Shown: positions 6,696-15,092, numbered from the stretch's first letter. The stretch: 22,939 bases of DNA from DASXTW01 sp036505215 (GCA_036505215.1 DASXTW010000141.1:1-22939); one strand, 5' to 3'. A program made the numbers and translations. Notes: generated by a model from the sequence alone, not told the origin.

Positions 6696-9600
6696 ATGAT
6701 GCGCTGGATCGTCGGGACGAGTCTGAAGTTCCGGTTCATCGTGCTCGCGATCGCCGGTTCGATGATGTTCCTGGGTGTGGGTCAACTCCGCCACATGCCG
6801 GTCGACGTGTTCCCCGAGTTCGCGCCCCCCCGCGTGGAGATCCAGACGCTGTCCTGGGGGCTCAACTCGGCAGAGGTGGAAGAGCTCATCACCGTGCCGC
6901 TGGAATTGGCGCTGAACGGAGTGCCGGGTCTGGAAGTGATCCGTTCGAAGTCGGTTCCCGATCTGTCCTCCATCGAGCTCCGTTTCAAGCCCGGAACCGA
7001 CCTCCTGGAGGCGCGTCAGGTGGTGTCCGAGCGCGTGGAGATAGTCACTCCCACCCTCCCGACCTGGGCGAGCCCGCCGGTCATGATCCAGCCTCTGTCG
7101 TCGACCAGCCGCGTCATGAAGATCGGGCTGTCTTCGGACGAGCTCTCCCTCACCGAATTGTCCATCATCGCGTACTGGAAGATCCGGGCCCGGCTGCTGC
7201 GAGTGCCGGGAGTAGCGAATGTCCCGATCTGGGGCGAACGACTCCCGCAGCGGCACGTCGAGGTCGATCCCGCACTCCTACGGAGACACCACATCACGCT
7301 GGAACAAGTCATGCGCGCCACCGCAGACGCTTTGGACGCGGGGTTGCTCCGGTTCTCCGACGGGGCCGTAATCGGGACGGGAGGAGTTCTCGAGACGCCC
7401 GATCAACGGCTCACGGTCCGGCACGTGCTGCCGATCCTCTCTCCCGAGGACCTGGCCAAGGTGGTCATCGGGGAGAGGAAGGGCGAACCCATCCGCCTCC
7501 GTGACGTAGCCAAGGTAGTAGAGACTCAGCAGCCGCTCATTGGCGACGCCGTCATCAACGACGGGAGCGGCCTCATGCTCATCGTCCAGAAGCTCCCGTG
7601 GGGCAACACACTGGAAGTCACGCGGGGAGTGGAAGCGGCGCTCGGGGAGCTGCGACCCGGACTTCCGGGGATCAAGATCGACCCCACGATCTTCCGGCCG
7701 GCGACCTTCGTCGAAGATGCGATCGACAACCTCTCCGGGTCGCTGCTTCTCGGCGTTCTGTTGATGGTGCTAGTGCTCGGGGCATTCCTGTTCGACTGGC
7801 GCAGCGCGTTGATCAGCGCGGTGACGATCCCGTTGTCGCTGGCGGCGGCGGGGCTCGTGCTGTACTGGCGCGGGGCCACCATCAACACGATGGTGCTGGC
7901 GGGGTTGATCATCGCCCTGGGCGCCGTGGTCGACGACGCCATCGTCGACATCGAGAACATCGTCCGCCGACTGCGACTGCACCGCAAACAGAGTACCGAT
8001 AGGTCGATCGCGACCACGGCGAAGGTCGTCTTCGAAGCATCGCTGGAGGTTCGCGGGGCCGTGGTGTACGCGTCGCTGATCGAGGCGCTGGCGTTGCTGC
8101 CGATCTTCTTCCTGGAGGGCCTCACAGGTTCGTTCTTCCGCCCGCTCGCGTTCGCGTATGCGCTCGCCGTGCTCGTTTCGCTGGTGGTCGCCCTGATCTG
8201 GACGCCGGCCATGGCCCTGATCCTCCTGCGCAACGCCCCGCTCGAACACCGGGAATCCCCGCTCGTGCGATGGCTCCACCGAGGGTACGATCGACTGCTC
8301 CGGCCGATCATCCGCACACCGCGTCCGGCGTACGCAACGGTGGCCGTCTTGATGATCGGGGGTTTCCTTACGCTGCCTCTCCTCGGGCAGTCGTTGCTGC
8401 CTGACTTCAAAGAGCGGGACTTTCTCATGCACTGGCTGACCGCGCCCGGCACGTCGCTTCCTGAGGAGGTTCGGATCAGCACGCTGGCGAATCGTGAGTT
8501 GCTCGGCATCCCGGGGGTTCGCAACGCCGGTTCCCACATCGGGCAAGCCATGCTGGCGGACGAAGTCTACGGAGTCTACTTCGGCGAGAACTGGATCAGC
8601 GTCGACCCGTCCGTCGAATACGACAAGACCGTGGCCCGCATCAAGGAGGTGGTCACCGGCTACCCAGGACTGTACCGCGACGTGCTGACTTATCTGAGAG
8701 AGCGGGTCAAGGAGGTGCTAACCGGCGCATCCGAGACCATCGTTGTGCGGATCTTTGGCCCCGATCTGGGAGTCCTCCGGGCCAAGGCGGAGGAAGTGAA
8801 ACAGGTACTCTCCCAGGTCCACGGCGTCATCGACGCACACGTGGAACTCGACGTCGACGTGCCCCAGGCCCAGATCGAAGTCGACCTCGCCGCGGCCCGG
8901 CGGTATGGGCTCAAGCCGGGAGATGTCCGCCGAGCCACCGCGACGATGCTTGCGAGCGAAGAGGTCGGCGACATCTTCGTGGACGGCAGAGCCTACGACG
9001 TACACGTGTGGACCACGCCGGAGTCCCGCGACAGCGTCAACGACATCCAGGCGCTCCAGATCGATACGCCGGGGGGCGGCCACGTCCGCTTAGGGGACGT
9101 GGCCGACGTGCGGATCGCCCCGATCCCCAACTCGATCCATCGGGAGTCACAGTCTCGGATCCTCGATGTGGGCGCCAATCTGGACGGAACGCGGGATCTG
9201 GGCTCGGTCGTGGACGAATTCAAGCAGCGCCTCCAGGAGGTCGAGTTCCCCCTCGAGTACCACGCCGAGCTGCTGGGAGAGTACACAGAGCGACAAGCGG
9301 CCCAGCGACGCCTGGTGGCGTTCGCGATCATCACCGTCATCGGAATCTTCCTCATCCTCATGGCGTCCGTGGGAAACATCCGCCTGGCCACGCTCGCCTT
9401 CGTGACCATGCCGATGGCCATGGTCGGGGGTGTTCTGGCGGCGTTCTTCAGCAGCGCGGTCATCTCGCTCGGCTCGCTCGTCGGCTTCTTCACGGTGCTG
9501 GGGATCGTCGCACGCAACGGCATCATGATGGTCAGTCACTATCGGCATCTCGAGGAGCACGAGGGCGAGACGTTCGGCCCTGAGCTCGTCGCTCGGGGTT

Positions 9601-9824
9601 CCAGGGAACGGCTCGCGCCTATTCTCATGACCGCGCTCACCACAGGGCTGGCCCTCGTCCCCCTCGTCATCACCGGCAACATACCCGGTCAAGAGATCGA
9701 GTACCCGATGGCCTTCGTCATCCTGGGTGGCCTCGTCACCTCGACGCTGCTGAACTTGTTTGTGGTCCCTTCTCTGTATCTGCGCTTCGGAAAGTCGGCA
9801 CGCGTCAGGGTCAGGAGTGGTTGA
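6696..9824 (+). CDS. RND-family efflux permease B (CusA/CzcA-like)
   Basis: The 1042-residue permease is a full-length paralogue of permease A. TM1 lies near 13-28. TM4 has ALGAVVDDAIVDIEN with Asp413, Asp414 and Glu420, close to the CusA and CzcA relay motif. The late TM block carries ARNGIMMVSHY, with the family's Asn-Gly pair retained, and the protein ends with the usual LGGLVTSTLLNLFVVPSLYL segment. A Lys equivalent to CusA Lys984 is not seen (APILMT), which resembles CzcA-type pumps. Two ATGs start the gene (6696 and 6699); a weak AAGGGA lies about 12 nt before. The gene begins 22 bp after the adaptor-like gene and ends one base before the next lipoprotein. Compared with permease A it keeps more of the family consensus, so it is the better candidate for the active transporter if the two form a mixed trimer. 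Confidence 0.9.
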   Translation: MMRWIVGTSLKFRFIVLAIAGSMMFLGVGQLRHMPVDVFPEFAPPRVEIQTLSWGLNSAEVEELITVPLELALNGVPGLEVIRSKSVPDLSSIELRFKPGTDLLEARQVVSERVEIVTPTLPTWASPPVMIQPLSSTSRVMKIGLSSDELSLTELSIIAYWKIRARLLRVPGVANVPIWGERLPQRHVEVDPALLRRHHITLEQVMRATADALDAGLLRFSDGAVIGTGGVLETPDQRLTVRHVLPILSPEDLAKVVIGERKGEPIRLRDVAKVVETQQPLIGDAVINDGSGLMLIVQKLPWGNTLEVTRGVEAALGELRPGLPGIKIDPTIFRPATFVEDAIDNLSGSLLLGVLLMVLVLGAFLFDWRSALISAVTIPLSLAAAGLVLYWRGATINTMVLAGLIIALGAVVDDAIVDIENIVRRLRLHRKQSTDRSIATTAKVVFEASLEVRGAVVYASLIEALALLPIFFLEGLTGSFFRPLAFAYALAVLVSLVVALIWTPAMALILLRNAPLEHRESPLVRWLHRGYDRLLRPIIRTPRPAYATVAVLMIGGFLTLPLLGQSLLPDFKERDFLMHWLTAPGTSLPEEVRISTLANRELLGIPGVRNAGSHIGQAMLADEVYGVYFGENWISVDPSVEYDKTVARIKEVVTGYPGLYRDVLTYLRERVKEVLTGASETIVVRIFGPDLGVLRAKAEEVKQVLSQVHGVIDAHVELDVDVPQAQIEVDLAAARRYGLKPGDVRRATATMLASEEVGDIFVDGRAYDVHVWTTPESRDSVNDIQALQIDTPGGGHVRLGDVADVRIAPIPNSIHRESQSRILDVGANLDGTRDLGSVVDEFKQRLQEVEFPLEYHAELLGEYTERQAAQRRLVAFAIITVIGIFLILMASVGNIRLATLAFVTMPMAMVGGVLAAFFSSAVISLGSLVGFFTVLGIVARNGIMMVSHYRHLEEHEGETFGPELVARGSRERLAPILMTALTTGLALVPLVITGNIPGQEIEYPMAFVILGGLVTSTLLNLFVVPSLYLRFGKSARVRVRSG

Positions 9825-9825
9825 A

Positions 9826-10779
9826 ATGCGACGTCTTCACGCTGCGTCGATGGTCGGTGCGGTGCTCGTGTTGCTCTGGGCTTCGGCATGTCGGAGTGAC
9901 GCTTCACGGGATGCGATCGCCGGCGCCTCGAGCACCCCGAATGTCTCCGGCACTCCGGGGTCGCCGGTCGCGACCCCCAGTGAGACACCACCGAAGGAGA
10001 TCACCGCGGAGGACTTCCAGGCGAACAACTTCGACGATCCAATCACCATCGACAACGAATGGTTCCCCCTGCCGCCTGGCACGCAGTACGTCTACCGGGG
10101 CCAGACAATAGAAGATGGCGAACGCACTCCACATCGGGTGATCTCCACCGTCACCGACCTCACCAAGATGATCAACGGGGTACGGACCGTCGTGATCTGG
10201 GAGCGCGACTATAGTGCCGGCGAACTGGAGGAGTCGGAGCTCGCCTTCTTCGCCCAGGACAGCGACGGAAACGTCTGGCATCTGGGTCAGTATCCGGAGG
10301 AGTACGAGGAAGGGAAGTTGGTCGAGGCTCCCGCCTGGATCGCCGGCCTGAAAGGGGCGAGACCGGGGATCGCCATGAAGGCGGCGCCGCGGTTGGGGAC
10401 GCCCAGCTACTCCCAGGGGTACGCCCCCCCACCGATCAACTGGGTTGACCACGCCAGGGTGTACAAGACGGGCCAGAAGACCTGTGTCCCCTTCGGCTGC
10501 TTCGAGGACATACTGGTGACGGAGGAATTCGAGCCGACCAAGCCGGGCGCATACCAGCTCAAGTACTACGCCCAGGGCGTCGGCAACATTCGGGTCGGTT
10601 GGAGGGGCAAGGACGACCAGAAGGAGACCCTGGTACTGGTGAGGGTCATCCAACTCAGCGCTGAGGCCCTAGAGGAGGTCCGCGCCGAGGCGCTGGCGCT
10701 GGAGGAGCGGGCCTACCGGGTGAGCAAGGACGTGTACCGCCTCACGCCACCCGCGGAGCATGCGCGCGAGGCCGAATAG
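9826..10779 (+). CDS. Conserved secreted lipoprotein of unknown function
   Basis: The product has 317 residues. The start ATG 9826 follows the permease B stop by one base, with GGAG about 9 nt before. A longer open frame exists upstream, but it overlaps permease B and would bury the signal peptide. Residues 8-21 are hydrophobic and end in a lipobox ASAC with Cys22. A Ser/Thr/Pro-rich linker (27-58) follows, then a folded domain with DNEWFPLPPGTQYVYRG (76-92) and later GNVWHLGQYPEEYE and a Cys pair in TCVPFGC. I recall similar DNEWFPL-PGT proteins in other bacteria without a known role. The C-terminal 40 residues are Ala/Glu-rich and probably helical. Being last in the RND operon, it may be an extracytoplasmic partner of the pumps; this rests on position only. 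Confidence 0.8.
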   Translation: MRRLHAASMVGAVLVLLWASACRSDASRDAIAGASSTPNVSGTPGSPVATPSETPPKEITAEDFQANNFDDPITIDNEWFPLPPGTQYVYRGQTIEDGERTPHRVISTVTDLTKMINGVRTVVIWERDYSAGELEESELAFFAQDSDGNVWHLGQYPEEYEEGKLVEAPAWIAGLKGARPGIAMKAAPRLGTPSYSQGYAPPPINWVDHARVYKTGQKTCVPFGCFEDILVTEEFEPTKPGAYQLKYYAQGVGNIRVGWRGKDDQKETLVLVRVIQLSAEALEEVRAEALALEERAYRVSKDVYRLTPPAEHAREAE

Positions 10780-10835
10780 GGCTCGGGGCTTCCGGGCATC
10801 ACGCGGGATCCCACGCCGAGTCTGAGGACGAGCCC
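10779..10835 (+). terminator. Possible terminator hairpin after the lipoprotein gene
   Basis: GGGCTCG (10779-10785) and CGAGCCC (10829-10835) are perfect 7-bp arms around a long loop that itself holds the palindrome GGGATCCC (10805-10812). There is no T-run. It separates the RND operon from the suf operon, so some transcription boundary is expected here. Confidence 0.25.
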
Positions 10836-10872
10836 GCCCCAGCTCTGCTGGATCATTGCTCCAGTTGAATCC

Positions 10873-10895
10873 GACTGAACTGATAGGATTTAGTC
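10873..10895. promoter_or_regulatory. Imperfect inverted repeat and -10 box upstream of sufD
   Basis: GACTGAA (10873-10879) and TTTAGTC (10889-10895) form an inverted repeat (6 of 7 positions) around 9 bp. Inside lies TAGGAT (10884-10889), a reasonable actinobacterial -10 box; no good -35 is present. This would place the transcript start near 10896, directly at an ATG. The overlap of -10 box and inverted repeat suits a repressor site for the suf operon, but the sequence matches neither the SufR nor the IscR type-1 sites I know. Confidence 0.4.
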
Positions 10896-10937
10896 ATGGG
10901 GGGCCTGTCGGGGAAGCGGCGCTCCCCGAGGAGTCCG

Positions 10938-12269
10938 ATGGCAAAGACGGAGATTCAGATCGGTTTCAATGCCCAGGTGCTGCAGGAGACTTTGCGGCGC
11001 GACGGCAATGGCTTGCTCACAAGCCTCCGCAAGGGCGCTTTCGAGCAGTTCGAGGCGATGCCAATGCCGTCCCCGGAGACCGAAGAATGGCGTTACACCG
11101 ACCTCCGCGAGTTCGACCTCTCGCGGTTCACCCCGTTCGCGGAGGAAGCCAGAGCCGAGACCCTCGATGACGTGAAGCCCGATCTTCTGGAGGCTGCGGG
11201 AGAGGTAGGAGAGCGCAGCGGACTCTCCATCCAGCACAACTCGACGGTGATCACGACCCACATCGATCCGGCCGAAGCGGCCAAGGGCGTGGTGTTCACA
11301 TCGATCGATGAGGCTGCCCGGACCCACGGAGAGCTGTTGAAGGGTTGGCTGCACGAGGCCGTCCCCACCGGCCGCACGAGGTTCTCCGCCCTCCATGGCG
11401 CCTTCCGGACCGGGGGCACGTTCGTCTACGTTCCCGCCGGCACACGCGTGGAGCTTCCCCTGCAGACGCTCGTGTACGTCGATCGAGATGGCCTGGCGGT
11501 CTTCCCTCATACCGTCCTCGTTCTGGAGGAAGGGGCCGAGCTCACCTACATCGATCGCTACGTCTCACCCAACCTGAGGAGCGTGCTCTCCAACGCCGTG
11601 GTGGAGATCTACGCAGGGCCCAACTCGAAGATCCGTTACGTGGCCTTGCAGGAATGGGGAGACGGGGTCACGCACCTCTCGGTGCAGCGGGCCTTCATCG
11701 ACCGGGATGCCGACCTCCGCTCGCTGGGGGTGGCGTTCGGCGCCAGCCTGGCGCGAGCCGAGGTCGAGAGCGTGCTGAATGGCGATGGAGGGTCAAGCGA
11801 GATGCTCGGGGTGTACTTTGCCACCGGCAATCAGCACTTCGACCACCGTTCGATCCAGGATCACCTCGGATCGCAGACCGCCAGCGACCTGCTGTACAAG
11901 GGCGTGCTGAAGGAACAGTCGAGGACGATCTACTCGGGCACGGTGATCATCCAAAAGGGTGCCCACAAGTGCGACGCCTACCAGACCAACCGAAACATCT
12001 TGCTGTCCGACAAGGCGAAGGCCGACTCCATCCCCAACCTGGAGATCCTCTCCAACGACCCCGTGCGGTGCGGCCACGCCGCCAGCGTGGGTCCCGTGGA
12101 CGAGGACACCTTGTTCTACATCCAGACCAGGGGCATCTCCTTCGCGGAGGCCCAGAAGCTGATCGTGTTCGGGTTCCTCCAGGAGGTGCTGGATCGGGTG
12201 ACGCTTCCGGAGGTCCGGCATGGACTGGAAAAAGCCATCGCTCAGGAGATCGAGAGAGAAGAGCCCTGA
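10938..12269 (+). CDS. sufD: Fe-S cluster assembly scaffold protein SufD
   Basis: SufD works with SufB and SufC in a scaffold that builds Fe-S clusters in the cytoplasm. The protein has 443 residues from ATG 10938, chosen because GAGGAG lies 5 nt before it; an in-frame ATG at 10896 would add 14 low-complexity residues and could serve a leaderless transcript. Diagnostic parts are the N-terminal PSPETEEWRYTDLREFDL and the C-terminal beta-helix and helices. These include PNLEILSNDPVRCGHAASVG, then DTLFYIQTRGISFAEAQKLI and a last helical segment. The C-G-H-A motif with LEI before it is of SufD type rather than SufB (which has C-E-H-E). No SufB gene is present on either side, which is unusual. The stop overlaps the next start by one base (TGATG). 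Confidence 0.88.
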   Translation: MAKTEIQIGFNAQVLQETLRRDGNGLLTSLRKGAFEQFEAMPMPSPETEEWRYTDLREFDLSRFTPFAEEARAETLDDVKPDLLEAAGEVGERSGLSIQHNSTVITTHIDPAEAAKGVVFTSIDEAARTHGELLKGWLHEAVPTGRTRFSALHGAFRTGGTFVYVPAGTRVELPLQTLVYVDRDGLAVFPHTVLVLEEGAELTYIDRYVSPNLRSVLSNAVVEIYAGPNSKIRYVALQEWGDGVTHLSVQRAFIDRDADLRSLGVAFGASLARAEVESVLNGDGGSSEMLGVYFATGNQHFDHRSIQDHLGSQTASDLLYKGVLKEQSRTIYSGTVIIQKGAHKCDAYQTNRNILLSDKAKADSIPNLEILSNDPVRCGHAASVGPVDEDTLFYIQTRGISFAEAQKLIVFGFLQEVLDRVTLPEVRHGLEKAIAQEIEREEP

Positions 12270-12586
12270 TGCTGATCGACGTGGCGAGCACGGCGGACAT
12301 CCCGGAGGGCGAGGCTCGTCGCTTCGTGGTGAACAGGATCGAGATCGCCGTGGCCAATCTGGGCAACGGGACGTTCCTGGCCGTGGACGACATCTGCTCG
12401 CACGCCGAGTCCTCGCTGTCCGAGGGAGAGGTCGACGTCGACATGGAGACGATCGAGTGTCCGAGGCACGGCTCGACGTTCGACCTTCGCACTGGTCAGC
12501 CGAAGACGCTCCCGGCGACCGTGCCCATCCCTACGTTCCCCGTGAAGGTCGAGGGGGACCGCATCATGATCGAGTTGGAGGGCTAG
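12269..12586 (+). CDS. Small Rieske-type [2Fe-2S] ferredoxin in the suf operon
   Basis: The protein has 105 residues. The Rieske ligands are clear: Cys-Ser-His in VDDICSHAESSLSEGEVD and Cys-Pro-Arg-His in IECPRHGSTFDLRTG, giving two Cys and two His for a [2Fe-2S] cluster. The length matches stand-alone ferredoxin components of non-haem oxygenases. There is no oxygenase gene nearby. Genes of this kind are often found inside actinobacterial suf operons, where they may supply electrons for cluster assembly or have a redox-sensing role; the precise function is not settled. ATG 12269 overlaps the sufD stop, with GAGAGAAGAG upstream, and sufC starts 5 bp after the stop. The longer open frame upstream is the out-of-frame shadow of sufD. 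Confidence 0.88.
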   Translation: MLIDVASTADIPEGEARRFVVNRIEIAVANLGNGTFLAVDDICSHAESSLSEGEVDVDMETIECPRHGSTFDLRTGQPKTLPATVPIPTFPVKVEGDRIMIELEG

Positions 12587-12591
12587 AGAAC

Positions 12592-13407
12592 ATGGCGCAG
12601 ACGGCAACACGGACACAGACGACGACGCTGACTTTGGAGATCGAGGATCTCCACGTCGAGATTGAGGGCAAGGAGATCCTGAAGGGGATCGACCTGACCG
12701 TTCGCCAGGGCGAGGTCCACGCCCTCATGGGGCCGAACGGTTCGGGCAAGTCCACGCTGGCCCAGGTGCTCATGGGCCGTACCAGCTACATCATCACGCG
12801 GGGAGCCGTCCGGTTCCGGGGCGAAGACATCACCAGGTGGACCCCGGACAAGCGGGCCCAGCACGGCCTGTTCCTGGCGTTCCAGTACCCCACCGAGATC
12901 CCGGGGGTCTCGGTGGTCAACTTCCTGCGCTCCGCGTACAAGGCGGCCAAGGGGGAGCAGATCTCCGCGCTGGCCTTTCGCAAGCGGCTCAAGGAGAAGA
13001 TGAACCTTCTCGGCGTGGAGGACCAGATGGTCGCCAGATACGTCAACCAGGGGTTCTCAGGCGGGGAGAAGAAGAAGAACGAGGTGCTCCAGCTGGCGGT
13101 GCTCGAACCAGACATCGCGATCCTGGACGAGACCGACTCGGGGCTGGACATCGACTCGTTGAAGGCAGTGGCGAACGGGATCGACCAATTGATCGGCCCC
13201 GACCTGGGCGTCTTGCTGATCACCCACTACCAGCGCATCCTGAACTACATCACACCGGACAGGATCCACGTCATGATGGACGGGAAGATCGTGCAGTCGG
13301 GCGGTCCAGAGCTGGCGCACGAGCTTGAACAGAAGGGGTACGAAGGGCTTCGCAAGGATCTTGGGCTGGAGGAGTCGCCGGCGGGGCGGAGCGGCCCGCC
13401 GGAGTGA
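12592..13407 (+). CDS. sufC: Fe-S cluster assembly ATPase SufC
   Basis: This is the ABC-type ATPase that binds SufB/SufD and drives scaffold rearrangement. It has 271 residues from ATG 12592 (GGAGGG about 10 nt before), with a short Thr-rich leader before the ABC domain. Motifs in order are Walker A GPNGSGKST (47-55), Q-loop Gln98 in LAFQYPTEIPG, signature FSGGEKKK (155-162), Walker B IAILDE with Asp179-Glu180 followed by TDSGLDID, and switch His212 in LLITHYQRIL. FQYPxEIPGVSVVNFLR and FSGGEKKKNE are specific for SufC among ABC ATPases. No membrane segments are seen, as expected for a soluble protein. The short C-terminal tail (about 255-271) is Ser/Gly/Pro-rich. It lies between the Rieske gene and sufS in an unbroken operon. 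Confidence 0.96.
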   Translation: MAQTATRTQTTTLTLEIEDLHVEIEGKEILKGIDLTVRQGEVHALMGPNGSGKSTLAQVLMGRTSYIITRGAVRFRGEDITRWTPDKRAQHGLFLAFQYPTEIPGVSVVNFLRSAYKAAKGEQISALAFRKRLKEKMNLLGVEDQMVARYVNQGFSGGEKKKNEVLQLAVLEPDIAILDETDSGLDIDSLKAVANGIDQLIGPDLGVLLITHYQRILNYITPDRIHVMMDGKIVQSGGPELAHELEQKGYEGLRKDLGLEESPAGRSGPPE

Positions 13408-13420
13408 GGAAGTGACGAAG

Positions 13421-14674
13421 ATGGCAAAGATCGTGGAGGCGAATGCCGAGGCGCTGGACGTCGAGAGGATCCGCAAGGACTTCCCCATCCTGGAGCGGAC
13501 CGCCCACGGCAAACCCCTGGTGTACTTGGATAGCGCCAACACCAGCCAGAAGCCCCGCCAGGTGATCGACGCTGTCACCGAGTACTACGAGCGCCACAAC
13601 GCCAACCTGTACCGTGCGGTGTACGAGCTCGCCGAAGAGGCCACGGCCGCATTCGAAGAGGCCCGGGTCCGGCTGGCCCGCTTCATCGGCGCCCCCGATC
13701 CGTCCTGCATCGTGTTCAACCGCGGGACCACGGAGTCCGTCAATCTGGTGGCCCACGGGTTCGGCCGCAAGTTCGTCCGGGAGGGGGACGAGATCCTCGT
13801 TTCGGAGGTCGAGCACCACTCGAACATCGTTCCCTGGCAGTTCTGCGCCCAGGCCACGGGGGCGCGGCTTCGGTATATCCCGCTCGGAGACGACGGCACG
13901 CTGGACCTCACCGGTCTCGACACGCTCGTCACCGAGCGGACGAGGGTGGTGGCGGTCACGGGGCAGTCGAACGTAATCGGGACGCTGCCTCCCTTGGAGC
14001 TGCTCGCCGAGGCGGCGCACGCGGTGGGGGCGGTGATCCTGGTCGACGGGGCCCAGCTCGTCCCGCACAACCCGGTCGACGTGAGCCGGCTGAACGTGGA
14101 CTTCCTCACGATCTCCGGACACAAGATGATGGGGCCAACCGCCTCGGGCGGTCTGTACGGGAAGCGGGAGCTGCTGGAACGGATGGATCCATTCCTCGGG
14201 GGCGGCGAGATGATCATGGAGGTCTATCCCGATCACTCCACGCTGAAGGATCCTCCCCACAAGTTCGAGGCCGGGACCATGAACATCGCCCAGGAGATCG
14301 GGCTGATCGCGGCCATCGACTACCTCGAGGCTCTCGGCCTGGACACAGTGCGCGAGCACGAGAAGCAGCTTTCTCGCTATGCGATCGAGCGGCTCACGGA
14401 GGCAGGGGCAAAGGTGTTTGGCCCCACCGACATGGACCTGCGGGGTGGAGCGGTGTCGTTCTGGTACAAGGACATCCATCCCCACGACCTGGCGCAGGTT
14501 CTCGATCAGGACGGCGTCTGCGTCCGTCCGGGTCATCATTGCGCTCAGATCCTGATGCGCCGGCTTGGCGTTCCAGCGACGACCCGGGCATCCTTTTACG
14601 TGTACAACACACCCGACGAGGTGGACGCCCTGGTGGCGGCCCTGGACAAGGCGAGGATCATCTTTGGCGCTTGA
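13421..14674 (+). CDS. sufS: SufS-type cysteine desulfurase
   Basis: This PLP enzyme releases sulfur from cysteine as a persulfide for cluster assembly. It has 417 residues from ATG 13421 (GAGGAAG about 8 nt before); GTG 13412 is a possible alternative giving three more residues. The PLP lysine is Lys235 in LTISGHKMMGPTASGGLYG. The persulfide cysteine is Cys374 in RPGHHCAQILMRRLG, with the short loop typical of group II (SufS) enzymes. GQSNVIG and LVDGAQLVPHNPVDV match the family core. Small departures are Lys for Arg and Met for Pro in KFEAGTMNIA, where RFEAGTP is usual. The partner sufU overlaps its 3' end, as expected for enzymes that hand sulfur to SufU rather than SufE. Confidence 0.96.
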   Translation: MAKIVEANAEALDVERIRKDFPILERTAHGKPLVYLDSANTSQKPRQVIDAVTEYYERHNANLYRAVYELAEEATAAFEEARVRLARFIGAPDPSCIVFNRGTTESVNLVAHGFGRKFVREGDEILVSEVEHHSNIVPWQFCAQATGARLRYIPLGDDGTLDLTGLDTLVTERTRVVAVTGQSNVIGTLPPLELLAEAAHAVGAVILVDGAQLVPHNPVDVSRLNVDFLTISGHKMMGPTASGGLYGKRELLERMDPFLGGGEMIMEVYPDHSTLKDPPHKFEAGTMNIAQEIGLIAAIDYLEALGLDTVREHEKQLSRYAIERLTEAGAKVFGPTDMDLRGGAVSFWYKDIHPHDLAQVLDQDGVCVRPGHHCAQILMRRLGVPATTRASFYVYNTPDEVDALVAALDKARIIFGA

Positions 14675-15092
14675 AGAGCTCTACAAGGAAGTCATCCTGG
14701 ACCACTACAAGAGTCCCAGGAACAAGCGTGACGTCCCGGGCGCCGAGCTTTCGTGCTCGAAGAACAACCCGTTGTGCGGAGACGAGATCACGATCCACGC
14801 ACACCTGACGGACGGGCGCGTCGCCGACGTGGCCTTCGAAGGCCGAGGCTGTTCGATCAGCCAGGCCAGCGCCTCCATGCTCACCGAGGCTGTCATGGGC
14901 AGGCCCGTTGAGCAGGCCGAGAAGCTCGCCGCCGAGTTCCGCAGCATGATGGAGGGGAAGCTCGAGCCGGACGAGGAGGAGTTCGGGGACCTCGTGGCGC
15001 TGAAAGGCGTGGTCAAGTACCCCGTGAGGATCAAGTGCGCCGTCCTGGCCTGGGACGTGCTCCAGGAGGCTCTCTCCGGCGCCAAGGTGTGA
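14664..15092 (+). CDS. sufU: SufU, zinc-dependent sulfurtransferase partner of SufS
   Basis: The protein has 142 residues. It accepts persulfide sulfur from SufS and passes it to the scaffold. The ligands seen are Cys38 and Asp40 (NPLCGDEI), Cys63 (GRGCSISQASASMLTEAVMG) and Cys125 (VRIKCAVLAWDVL), the Cys-Asp-Cys-Cys set known for SufU. The insert between motifs two and three (about 80-112) separates it from IscU. The start is taken as TTG 14664, overlapping sufS by 11 bp, with GAGG about 8 nt before. This gives MALEELYKEVILDHYKSPRN, the usual SufU beginning; the open frame further upstream is a sufS shadow. The stop overlaps the next gene's GTG by 4 bp. Confidence 0.95.
   Translation: MALEELYKEVILDHYKSPRNKRDVPGAELSCSKNNPLCGDEITIHAHLTDGRVADVAFEGRGCSISQASASMLTEAVMGRPVEQAEKLAAEFRSMMEGKLEPDEEEFGDLVALKGVVKYPVRIKCAVLAWDVLQEALSGAKV

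Noticed and set aside
10865..10895. IscR type-1 or SufR site upstream of sufD
   Set aside because: The left half CCGACT fits IscR type 1, but the right half at the proper spacing does not; the ACACT/CAAC-type SufR patterns are absent.
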